Shown piece by piece: positions 17,422 to 25,170 of a stretch of 64,000 bases of DNA. The stretch is taken from NCBI GenBank assembly GCA_009917455.1, contig QZDS01000009.1, positions 1 through 64,000 on the forward strand, written 5' to 3'. The first letter of the stretch is position 1, and each line of letters opens with the position of its first letter. The notes beneath the pieces were generated by a model, which saw only the letters and a program-made list of their open reading frames with translations, made no database searches and was not told the DNA's origin. The stretch is from a bacterium 1xD8-48 (GTDB lineage Bacteria > Bacillota > Clostridia > Lachnospirales > Lachnospiraceae). Made by a program: the position numbers and the translations under genes.

Positions 17422-19167
17422 TTTTATGAGCAGCAAAGCCAGCTCCGCGCAGAGTATGGAAAGCAGACCTTAAAAGAACTTTCCAAAGAACTGACAAGGG
17501 AGTTTGGAAAAGGCTTTTCGCGCTCCAATCTTCAAAATATGAGGGCGTTCTATCTGGCCTATGAGAAATGCCAGACACCGTCTGGCAAATTAGCCTGGTC
17601 CCATTATTGCGAGCTTTTGACAATCTCCGATGAGGACAAGCGCAGTTTTTATGAAAAAGAGGCTGTCAATTCCGGCTGGTCGGTACGGGAGCTGAAACGG
17701 CAGATTGAAAGCTCCTTGTATGAACGCCTCTTATTATCCAGCGGCGACGCCAACAAAGAAAAGGTTCTCTCGCTGGCTCAAAAGGGAATTGAAATCGCAC
17801 AGCCAGCCGATATTATCCGCGATCCCTATGTATTCGAGTTTTTAGGGATTCCCGAAAACAAACCTTACCTGGAAAGCGATCTGGAACAGGCGCTTGTGAT
17901 GCAGATTGAAAAATTCCTGCTGGAACTTGGCCGGGGATTCATGTTTGTGGGAACCCAGCAGCGGATCACCTTAAATAATACCCACTACCATGTGGATATG
18001 GTTTTTTACAACAAAATCCTGCGGGCCTATGTGCTGATTGAACTGAAAACAAAAAAGCTGACGCCGGAGGCTGCCGGACAGCTGAATATGTACCTTAACT
18101 ACTATGCGGCGGAAGTCAATGACCATGATGACAACCCGCCCATCGGCATTATCCTCTGTACCGACAAAGACGGTGTTGCGGCGGAGTATGCGCTGGGCGG
18201 TCTCAACGATACCATCTGTGTTGAGAACGGCTATTCCATTGTAGAGGACCCAAAACCGCATGGAAAAAGCTACAACAAATGGCTGGGGGATCAGGCGAAG
18301 CCCTCCCACCGGGAACAGCTCCGCATGATGATTGACCAGGCGTTGGAACAGAAACCGGCAGACTTTGACGCGCTGTTAAAGCTGCTTGCGGAAATGGGCT
18401 GTGAGGTGTCGCGCCGGGGACAGGCAATCCGGCTCAAAGCCCCCGGCTGGAAGAATGTTGCCCGCATGGATGAAAAGCTGGGACAAGGGTACAGCGAAGA
18501 TGAAATCCGGGCGGTACTGGCTGGGGAAAAAGAGCATACCCCAGGAAAGAAACCGGCTGTTCAATCAGAGCCGCCCAAGGTCAATCTTCTGGTGGATATT
18601 CAGGCAAAATTGCAGGCGGGAAAAGGCGCTGGCTACGCGCGCTGGGCAAAGGTATTTAATCTCAAACAGATGGCGCAGACAATGAACTACCTCACCGAGC
18701 ATGGCCTGCTGGAATACGCAGTCTTGGAGGAAAAAGCGGCTGCTGCTACCACCCGCCACAATGAGCTGTCGGCACAGATCAAGGCGGCGGAAACCCGCAT
18801 GGCGGAGATAGCCGTACTGCGGACTTACATCATCAATTATGTGAAAACCCGCGAGGTCTATGTGGCCTACCGCAAGGCGGGGTATTCCAAGAAATTTTTA
18901 GCGGAACATGAAGCGGATATTCTGCTCCACAAGGCGGCAAAACAGGCATTTGACGATTTGGGTATCAAGAAGCTGCCCACCGTCAAGAGCTTGCAGGCCG
19001 AGTATGCCCAGCTGTTGGAAGGAAAGAAAAAAGACTATGCCGAGTACCGGCGCTCCCGCGAGGAAATGCGGGAACTGCTGGCCGCGAAAGCAAACGTGGA
19101 CCGGCTGATGGGATACGGGGAGGAACGCCAGAATGACCGGGAAAAGGAACAGGGACAGGACCGCTGA
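17422..19167 (+). pseudogene. Chimeric frame: DUF1016 PD-(D/E)XK nuclease fragment fused in frame to a relaxase C-terminus
   Basis: An uninterrupted frame of about 580 codons. The first part (17422 to about 18213) is a DUF1016/YhcG-type nuclease: LKELSKELTREFGKGFSRSN, then the catalytic core with Asp (HVDMVFY), Glu-x-Lys (IELKTKK) and Gln (GQLNMYL). Its first 40-60 residues are missing at the 17420 break. From about LNDTI onward it becomes the C-terminal region of a Tn1549-type relaxase (KPHGKSYNKWLGD, REQLRMMIDQAL, coiled helices and LAAKANVDRLMGY). No start codon with a good site is visible before the internal ATG at 17539. It is either a recombination product or an assembly artefact. Confidence 0.6.
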
Positions 19168-19329
19168 CGCGCCCGTTTTTTCGTATTTTCTCACCGCCGC
19201 AGGCAGGTGAAAAGCGTTCCGCAGGAACGCGCAGCCACAGAATGAAATTCTGTGTTCAAAAGGGGCTTGGGGAATCCCCAACAAGCAGCGCCAGGAGCCG
19301 GATGGCTATCCTGGGGCATTGCTTGCCAC

Positions 19330-19360
19330 GGTTATCCCGGAACGGGATAACCTTCTTTTT
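19330..19360 (+). terminator. Terminator after the chimeric relaxase frame
   Basis: GGTTATCCCG and CGGGATAACC form a perfect 10-bp stem with a GAA loop, followed by TTCTTTTT. A smaller hairpin, GCTTGGGG/CCCCAACAAGC, lies at about 19263-19286 in the same GC-rich stretch and could belong to a transfer origin; this is not established. Confidence 0.75.
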
Positions 19361-19376
19361 CTCGAAAAAGAACAAA

Positions 19377-19412
19377 GCCGGTGAGGAATTTGTTAAATTC
19401 ACTCACCGGCTC
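19377..19412 (-). terminator. Terminator of the minus-strand HTH gene
   Basis: CCGGTGAG...CTCACCGG with a second inner stem GAATTT/AAATTC forms a long hairpin around the loop AAC. Read on the minus strand it directly follows the HTH gene stop and leads into a T-rich tail. Confidence 0.6.
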
Positions 19413-19767
19413 AATTCGTTTCAAATTTCCCGGATAGTTCGGTTAGTTCTTTCATGGTTTCCTGCGTATGGTGCAAGAGGGTTTCACGCATTTCTGACGG
19501 GCAGCTGCAATACAGCATCTTCATCTGACCGGCTCCCTCATCTTCCGGGGAAACATCCGGATTGATTAAAGAATCCAGAGAAATCGGCAGTACCTTTGCC
19601 AGTGCCTTCAAAATCAAAAAGGACGGATTCATCTGCCCTTTTTCAATCTTGGCAATCTGCTTTACAGATACATGGCTCAAATCAGAAAGCTCCTGCTGTG
19701 TCAGGCTTTTTCCTTTTCGGGCTTCCCGCATTTTTTGCCCTAAGGCGGCTAAATCATCAATCGGCAT
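19411..19767 (-). CDS. XRE-family helix-turn-helix regulator
   Basis: 118 residues from the second of two close ATGs; this start gives eight bases to a GAGGTGA site whereas the first gives only two. The N-terminal half is a Cro/CI-type DNA-binding domain (GQKMREARKGKSLTQQELSDL, then SVKQIAKIEKGQMNP and LKALAKVLPIS). The acidic C-terminal half is uncharacterised and has a Cys (YCSCPSEM). It lies between the relaxase remnant and the GntR/ABC cargo, facing away from the cargo. It probably regulates element or cargo genes. Confidence 0.8.
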   Translation of the reverse strand: MPIDDLAALGQKMREARKGKSLTQQELSDLSHVSVKQIAKIEKGQMNPSFLILKALAKVLPISLDSLINPDVSPEDEGAGQMKMLYCSCPSEMRETLLHHTQETMKELTELSGKFETN

Positions 19768-20035
19768 AATCATTCACCTCAAGTATATTCTATCGTGCCG
19801 ATTTACACAAAGGAATAACCTTATTATGCCGGTCGATAGGTTTGATTATACTGATTTCAAAAGGAATAGAGAAGGCTCATTTGTATCCTTGGTGATCTAT
19901 GTTACGATGCTAATGGTATTGAAAATCTGTGGACAGAATAGATGCTTTCTTTTGAGAGGAAATCATTCAGGACAGTAAATTTATTGTCCCGATCAATTTT
20001 TTCTATTGTGAATTTTTCTTGAGCCATGTTGCATT

Positions 20036-20071
20036 TTGAAAAGTGATATGTTATACTGTTATACATAACAG
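20036..20071 (+). promoter_or_regulatory. Promoter with overlapping operator dyad upstream of the GntR gene
   Basis: TTGAAA at 20036-20041 and TATACA at 20060-20065 are spaced by 18 bases. CTGTTAT and ATAACAG (20056-20062 and 20065-20071) are exact inverted copies that cover the -10 element, and a further TAACAG half-site follows. This is the layout expected for self-repression by the GntR-type regulator whose gene starts at 20104. The rest of the 330-base gap from 19773 holds nothing recognised. Confidence 0.6.
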
Positions 20072-20103
20072 CATAACAGTTAAAACACATGGAGGATGCA
20101 GGA

Positions 20104-20487
20104 ATGAAACTGATTATTTCAAATGTATCTGGCATTCCCATATACGAACAGATTAAACAGCAGATCAAATCAGCTATTTTATCTGGCGAACTTCGAGCCG
20201 AAGAAACTTTGCCCTCTCTTAGAACACTTGCCAAAGACTTAAAAATCAGTGTCTTAACCGTGACAAAGGCATACACAGAATTAGAACAAGAGGGCTTTGT
20301 TAAAAATGTGCAGGGACGCGGATGTTTCGTAATGGGGTCTGGTTCAGAACTGATTAAGGAGCAGCTTATTTGCAAAGTAGAAAACAATCTTACCGAAGCA
20401 ATAAAAGCAGCAAAAATGGCAAATCTATCCACAGAGGAATTACATCGCCTTTTGGACATTTTAACGGAGGTAAAAACAGATGACTAA
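20104..20487 (+). CDS. GntR-family (YtrA-type) transcriptional repressor
   Basis: 127 residues from the ATG at 20104, eight bases after GGAGG. An N-terminal winged helix of the GntR kind (IPIYEQIKQQIKSAILSGEL, LPSLRTLAKDLKISVLTVTKAYTELE) is followed by only a short helical tail of about 40 residues, which is the YtrA subfamily layout. These repressors control the ABC exporter encoded next to them and respond to cell-wall antibiotics in known cases. It overlaps the ATPase gene by 8 bases and has a dyad over its promoter. Confidence 0.88.
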   Translation: MKLIISNVSGIPIYEQIKQQIKSAILSGELRAEETLPSLRTLAKDLKISVLTVTKAYTELEQEGFVKNVQGRGCFVMGSGSELIKEQLICKVENNLTEAIKAAKMANLSTEELHRLLDILTEVKTDD

Positions 20488-21340
20488 TTATTTAGAGGTA
20501 ACGAACCTTTCAAAATCTTTTGATTCTTTTCAGCTTCACAATATCAGCTTTACTTTGCCAAAGGGCTATATTATGGGCTTGATCGGTCCGAATGGTTCTG
20601 GCAAAACGACGACAATCAAACTGATTTTGAATATGCTGGGGCGCACCGACGGAACAGTCAAAGTGATGGGGCTGGATAATATCACAGAAGAACAAAAAGT
20701 AAAATCAGAGCTGGGCGTTGTTTTCGATACAAATTATTTCAGTGATGATTGGAAAGTGTCGCAGGTTGAAAAATCCATTTCGGTATTTTATCCAAATTGG
20801 AACAGGCAGAAATTTGCGGATATGTTGCAGAAATTTCACATTGCACCCACCAAAAAGGTAAAAGAACTTTCCAAAGGTATGCAGATGAAGTTAATGCTTG
20901 CCTGTGCATTTTCATACGACGCTAAACTGCTGATCCTCGACGAGCCGACCAGTGGACTTGACCCGGTTTCCAGAGATGAACTTTTGAAAATTCTTTCAGA
21001 GTATATTGAAGATGGCGAGCATAGTGTTTTGTTCTCTACCCATATCACAGGCGATTTGGAGCGTGCAGCCGATTATATTACCTACATCAGTTATGGCGAG
21101 CTGTACTTTACTGGCAGCAAAGATGATTTTGTAGATATGTTCCGCATTGTAAAAGGTGGAATTGAGGAACTGTCCGATGAGCTGAAAAATAAGGCGGCTG
21201 GTATTCGTACATTCCCTACGGGATTTGAGGCTCTGATGAAAAACGAAGATATTAACGGTTTCTCCAACCTGACTGTTGAGCCTGCCACCATTGATGAAAT
21301 TGTAGTGTTTACAAGCAAGAAAGGTGACGATTATGAGTAA
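20480..21340 (+). CDS. ABC transporter ATP-binding protein (YtrB/YtrE-like exporter)
   Basis: 286 residues with a GGAGG site. Walker A is GPNGSGKTT, the signature is a diverged LSKGMQMKL and Walker B is LLILDEPTSGLDP; a C-terminal extension of about 80 residues follows the ATPase fold. It is translationally coupled on both sides with 8-base overlaps, to the GntR repressor and to the permease at 21333. Together they form an exporter of the antibiotic-response kind; the cargo molecule is not known. Confidence 0.85.
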   Translation: MTNYLEVTNLSKSFDSFQLHNISFTLPKGYIMGLIGPNGSGKTTTIKLILNMLGRTDGTVKVMGLDNITEEQKVKSELGVVFDTNYFSDDWKVSQVEKSISVFYPNWNRQKFADMLQKFHIAPTKKVKELSKGMQMKLMLACAFSYDAKLLILDEPTSGLDPVSRDELLKILSEYIEDGEHSVLFSTHITGDLERAADYITYISYGELYFTGSKDDFVDMFRIVKGGIEELSDELKNKAAGIRTFPTGFEALMKNEDINGFSNLTVEPATIDEIVVFTSKKGDDYE

Positions 21341-21983
21341 TATTTTGAAATCCACAAAATTAGATATTGCATTGGTAAAACCATATTTTAAGACAATTTG
21401 CTTTACCCTGCTCCTGCCGATTGTGTTTGCCGCAATCAACCGTTCTTTGCTGACGGGGGTATCATTCGCTATGTGCTTTATTGCCATGACAACGGGATAT
21501 ACCTTTTCCATCACAGAAAAAAACAGCATGGATCGTCTGTTTGGTATTTTACCTGTTCGTAAAAGCGAGCTTGTAATCGGACGATATGTTTTCGTCCTTG
21601 CAATGGGGCTTCTTTCCCTGATTATTTCTTTGATTGTACAGCCGCTTGTCTTGAAAGTGCTGGGGGAAACAGTTGGTGTATTTGACATTGTGACTGCCGC
21701 TATTGCAGGAGTATTCTTATTTGCACTCTACACAGTGTTCCAGATTCCGGGATATTACAAATACGGCTCTATCAAAGGCAGGGTATTTATGTATATCCCG
21801 GTTGCAGGATTTTTGATAACCTTGCTACTCATTACAAAAAGTCCTGTTGGCGAAAGTAAGCTGCTTTTTACAGTTATCAATTCCCCTATTCTGCTAATGT
21901 TATTAGCTGTCATTTTTGTTATTGCAATGTATGTTGTTTCCATATTGGTGTCTATTAAGATATTGAAAAATAGAGAAATGTGA
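21333..21983 (+). CDS. ABC-2 type exporter permease
   Basis: 216 residues from the ATG at 21333, seven bases after AAAGGTG; an in-frame GTG nine bases earlier has no site. Six hydrophobic segments are visible (for example SIIISLIVQPLVL-like stretches near 100 and a last one near 190). The motif ITEKNSMDRLFGILPVRKSE in the first cytoplasmic loop is typical of small ABC-2 permeases in lantibiotic or bacteriocin export. It is the membrane partner of the ATPase just upstream. Confidence 0.75.
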   Translation: MSNILKSTKLDIALVKPYFKTICFTLLLPIVFAAINRSLLTGVSFAMCFIAMTTGYTFSITEKNSMDRLFGILPVRKSELVIGRYVFVLAMGLLSLIISLIVQPLVLKVLGETVGVFDIVTAAIAGVFLFALYTVFQIPGYYKYGSIKGRVFMYIPVAGFLITLLLITKSPVGESKLLFTVINSPILLMLLAVIFVIAMYVVSILVSIKILKNREM

Positions 21984-21992
21984 GGTGAGAAC

Positions 21993-22130
21993 ATGGATTT
22001 TACTGTTTTGATCGTGGGGCTTTTGATTGGTGTTGGAATACCGCTTAGAAATAAGGTTATCAAAGAATATAGGAAAAAACGGGACAGGGACAACAATTCT
22101 CAGAACCAAACGAGGGACAAAAATGAATAA
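21993..22130 (+). CDS. 45-residue membrane peptide between the exporter and the two-component genes
   Basis: A short frame with a GAGGTGAGA site nine bases after the permease stop. It encodes one membrane segment (VLIVGLLIGVGIPL) followed by a basic, Asn/Asp-rich tail. Its TAA overlaps the first codons of the response regulator gene at 22123, so translation is likely coupled. No family was recognised. It could be a small regulator or subunit of the exporter. Confidence 0.5.
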   Translation: MDFTVLIVGLLIGVGIPLRNKVIKEYRKKRDRDNNSQNQTRDKNE

Positions 22131-22809
22131 AATATTATTGTTGGAAGATGATTTGAGCTTGATTAACGGACTGACATTCGCTTTTCAAAAGGCGGGATTT
22201 GAATTAGACATTGCGCGGACAATAAAAGAAGCTGATACCGCATGGACGGAGGGAAAGTATGATTTACTGATTTTAGACGTTTCTCTCCCTGACGGTTCCG
22301 GCTTTGAAATTTGCCGGAAAGTCCGGCAGACATCAAAAGTACCAATCATATTTTTAACGGTTTCAGACGAGGAAATCAATGTGATTATGGGTTTGGATAT
22401 AGGCGGTGACGACTATATTACGAAACCATTTAAGGTTAGTGTGCTAATGTCGCGGATCAATGCCCTGCTTCGCCGGGCAAATGACTTTGGCTCTGCCAAT
22501 ACAGAGCTTCACTCAAATGGTATTAAAGTCCTGCTCCTGCAAGGACAGGCATATAAAAACGGGGAACTATTGGACTTGACCGCAGCGGAATATAAATTGC
22601 TTTGCCTGTTCATGCAAAATCCTAACGTCCTGTTGTCTAAAGAGCAGATATTACAGAAATTATGGGACGGTGACGGAAATTATGTTGACAGTAATACACT
22701 GACTGTTTATATCCGCAGACTGCGTATCAAAATTGAGGACAATCCCAGCGAGCCGCAAATGCTTCTCAATATCAGGCGCATGGGGTATAAATGGAACATT
22801 ATTTGTTGA
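22123..22809 (+). CDS. OmpR-family response regulator
   Basis: 228 residues. Receiver domain with Glu8/Asp9/Asp10, phospho-acceptor Asp52 in LDVSLPDG and Lys101 in YITKPF, then a winged-helix DNA-binding domain (LDLTAAEYKLLCLFMQNPN, NTLTVYIRRLRIKIEDN). The start at 22123 aligns MNKILLLEDD with the usual receiver N-terminus; longer frames upstream belong to the small peptide gene. It is paired with the kinase at 22818. Regulators of this kind beside MacB/BceAB-type exporters often respond to antimicrobial peptides. Confidence 0.9.
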   Translation: MNKILLLEDDLSLINGLTFAFQKAGFELDIARTIKEADTAWTEGKYDLLILDVSLPDGSGFEICRKVRQTSKVPIIFLTVSDEEINVIMGLDIGGDDYITKPFKVSVLMSRINALLRRANDFGSANTELHSNGIKVLLLQGQAYKNGELLDLTAAEYKLLCLFMQNPNVLLSKEQILQKLWDGDGNYVDSNTLTVYIRRLRIKIEDNPSEPQMLLNIRRMGYKWNIIC

Positions 22810-22817
22810 GGTGGAGC

Positions 22818-23864
22818 ATGGAATTGTTTACAAACAGAGATACCAAATTTTTATTTACAGGGATAACCGTTTTTATAGTTGGCTTTTTACTATTGTCGCA
22901 GATAGGGATATGGGTATTCCGTGATAGTTGCATACCGTTCATTTCCGTTCTTTCTGTTATATCGGGAGGCGGCATAGCGGCTGTTTGTTTTTGGTATTTT
23001 TATCAGCAGCATAAATTGATCGGGGTAGCTGTATCAGCAATCGACAAATACCTGAAAGGCGATACCAACGCCCGCATTGCTTGTGACAGGGAGGGTGAAT
23101 TATATAAACTGTTCCATTCGGTGAACACCTTGGCTGCTGTATTAAACGCCCATGCTGAAAATGAATTGCGCTCAAAGGAATTTTTAAGAGATACCATATC
23201 AGATATTTCACATCAACTTAAAACGCCCATTGCAGCTTTGAGCATATATAATGAAATGGTGCAGGGAGAAGCGGAAAGACTGCCTGAAATAAAGAAATTT
23301 ACCATATTATCAGAGCAGGAGCTAAACAGAATTGAAACGCTGGTACAAAATCTGCTGGAAATTACGAAATTAGACGCTGGTACTATCATCATAGAAAAAA
23401 GCGTTGAAAACGTAGCTGATATGGTAAAAGATATTGAATTACATTTTGCATACCGGGCGAAGCAGGAAAGAAAAGAAATTATTTTATCCGGGGCTGATAA
23501 CATCACGCTTTTTTGTGACCGCGACTGGATTATCGAAGCAATCAGCAACATTGTGAAAAATGCTTTAGACCATACAGGCACAGGTGACCGGGTTGTGATT
23601 GATTGGAAAGGGCTTCCTGACCTGACGCAGATTACAATAAAAGATACTGGCAGCGGTATTCACCCGGAAGATATACATTACATTTTCAAACGCTTTTACC
23701 GCAGTCGTTTTTCTAAAGACACACAGGGGATAGGGCTTGGTCTGCCGCTTGCCAAAGCGATCATAGAAGCCCACGACGGAAACATTACCGTAGACAGCGA
23801 GTTAGGCAAGGGAAGTGTTTTCAATATCACTTTTCTAAATTCAGATAAAATTACAAAATTGTAA
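22818..23864 (+). CDS. Sensor histidine kinase of the cargo two-component system
   Basis: 348 residues, started at the ATG that follows GAGGTGGAGC. Two close membrane segments at about 12-32 and 38-60 leave almost no extracellular loop, the intramembrane-sensing layout known for peptide-antibiotic kinases. The H box is DISHQLKTPIAAL with His132, the N box is NIVKNALDH, and the G boxes are DTGSGI and GIGLGLPLAK. It pairs with the response regulator eight bases upstream and is followed by a DUF308 protein and an ABC/FtsX pair. Confidence 0.88.
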   Translation: MELFTNRDTKFLFTGITVFIVGFLLLSQIGIWVFRDSCIPFISVLSVISGGGIAAVCFWYFYQQHKLIGVAVSAIDKYLKGDTNARIACDREGELYKLFHSVNTLAAVLNAHAENELRSKEFLRDTISDISHQLKTPIAALSIYNEMVQGEAERLPEIKKFTILSEQELNRIETLVQNLLEITKLDAGTIIIEKSVENVADMVKDIELHFAYRAKQERKEIILSGADNITLFCDRDWIIEAISNIVKNALDHTGTGDRVVIDWKGLPDLTQITIKDTGSGIHPEDIHYIFKRFYRSRFSKDTQGIGLGLPLAKAIIEAHDGNITVDSELGKGSVFNITFLNSDKITKL

Positions 23865-23932
23865 GTTTCAATTCACTTGGGAGTAGGAAATAGATGTTAT
23901 TCTTCTTGTAGAACGAAAGGAGGATAACATCT

Positions 23933-24490
23933 ATGACTTTTTTACAATTCAAAAAGATTGCAAGGTGGTCTGGCTTACGGGCTGCCCTGCTTGGGGCTAT
24001 GGGGCTTGTAACGCTTCTGTTCCCGGAATTTCTACAAGGCAGCATAATCTATGCGGTTGCGGCTTATGCCATTTTGAATGGCGCATTAGGTATCTTAGAC
24101 TTTCTTTCCGGCAGGGGCAGGGAGGAAAAGCATATTGCATACTTAAATCTTTTCATAACGGCTGCGGCAATCCTATTTGGGATTTTAAGCATTGTTTATT
24201 TCCGTTACCTGATTAGTATTATGCCCGTTTTTTCGGGCGTATTGCTGCTGATTGAAAGTGTCGTATACTTTATAGCTGCCTTGTGTGCGGAAAGCAGACT
24301 GAAAGCTCTATTAGTCATTCTTTCCCTGCTTGTTGTGGGCGGCGGCATGGCACTTGTGATATTCACTTTTGGATTTGGCGGCTTAGAGCCATTTGCAAAA
24401 ATTTTCAGCGGTCTATTATTTTTATCATGCGTAATTGAATTACTGCTTGGACTGATTTATAGAAACAAGAACAATGGAGGTACAAAATGA
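23933..24490 (+). CDS. DUF308 (HdeD-like) membrane protein
   Basis: 185 residues with an AAAGGAGG site. About six hydrophobic segments; the repeated pattern in which each pair of helices ends in a small loop (AAYAILNGALGILDFLSG, then VFSGVLLLIESVVYF) matches the HdeD/DUF308 family. HdeD is linked to acid stress in enteric bacteria, but the Firmicute members have no known role. It ends 4 bases inside the next ABC gene, so it probably belongs to the peptide-response operon. Confidence 0.7.
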   Translation: MTFLQFKKIARWSGLRAALLGAMGLVTLLFPEFLQGSIIYAVAAYAILNGALGILDFLSGRGREEKHIAYLNLFITAAAILFGILSIVYFRYLISIMPVFSGVLLLIESVVYFIAALCAESRLKALLVILSLLVVGGGMALVIFTFGFGGLEPFAKIFSGLLFLSCVIELLLGLIYRNKNNGGTK

Positions 24491-25170
24491 ACTTATTGGA
24501 AGTAAATTCTATCTGTAAAACCTATGGCGAGGGGGAAACCGCCGTTCACGCACTCAAAGAGGTAAATTTTTCTGTTTCCAAGGGTGAGTTTGTTGCAGTT
24601 GTCGGAGAGTCCGGCTCTGGAAAAAGCACACTTCTCAATATGATCGGTGCGCTGGATACGCCGACTTCGGGCAAAGTGTTTATTGACGGAAAAGAAATAT
24701 TTACATTGGAAGATGAAGAACTTACAATTTTTCGCCGCAGGAATATCGGGTTTATTTTTCAGGCGTTTAATCTCATACCTGAATTGAATGTTGAACAAAA
24801 TATTACATTCCCTTTGCTGCTTGACTATAAGAAGCCTGATCTTGCTTATTTAGAGGAAATATTAACCGTATTGAATTTACAGGAACGGCGGTATCATCTC
24901 CCCCGGCAGTTATCAGGCGGACAACAGCAGCGTGTGGCAATCGGCAGGGCATTGATTACCCGTCCTATGCTGATCTTAGCGGACGAACCGACCGGGAACC
25001 TTGACACACAGAACAGTAATGAAGTCATTGCGCTTTTGAAAAATGCGTCCAAACGGTATGAACAGACAATCATTATGATTACGCATAACAGGAGCATTGC
25101 TTCTACCGCTGACCGGGTACTGCAAGTGTCGGACGGTATCATAACAGATTTCGGGAGGTGCGGCGAATGA
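24487..25170 (+). CDS. ABC transporter ATP-binding protein, LolD/MacB/BceA type
   Basis: 227 residues with GGAGG site. Walker A GESGSGKST, Q loop FQAFNLIPELNVEQN, signature LSGGQQQRVAIGRAL and Walker B LILADEPTGNLD are all present and match the MacB-type ATPases closely. Its partner is the large FtsX-type permease that starts 4 bases before its stop. Such pairs act as mechanotransmitters or exporters in resistance to peptides such as bacitracin or lantibiotics. Confidence 0.92.
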   Translation: MNLLEVNSICKTYGEGETAVHALKEVNFSVSKGEFVAVVGESGSGKSTLLNMIGALDTPTSGKVFIDGKEIFTLEDEELTIFRRRNIGFIFQAFNLIPELNVEQNITFPLLLDYKKPDLAYLEEILTVLNLQERRYHLPRQLSGGQQQRVAIGRALITRPMLILADEPTGNLDTQNSNEVIALLKNASKRYEQTIIMITHNRSIASTADRVLQVSDGIITDFGRCGE

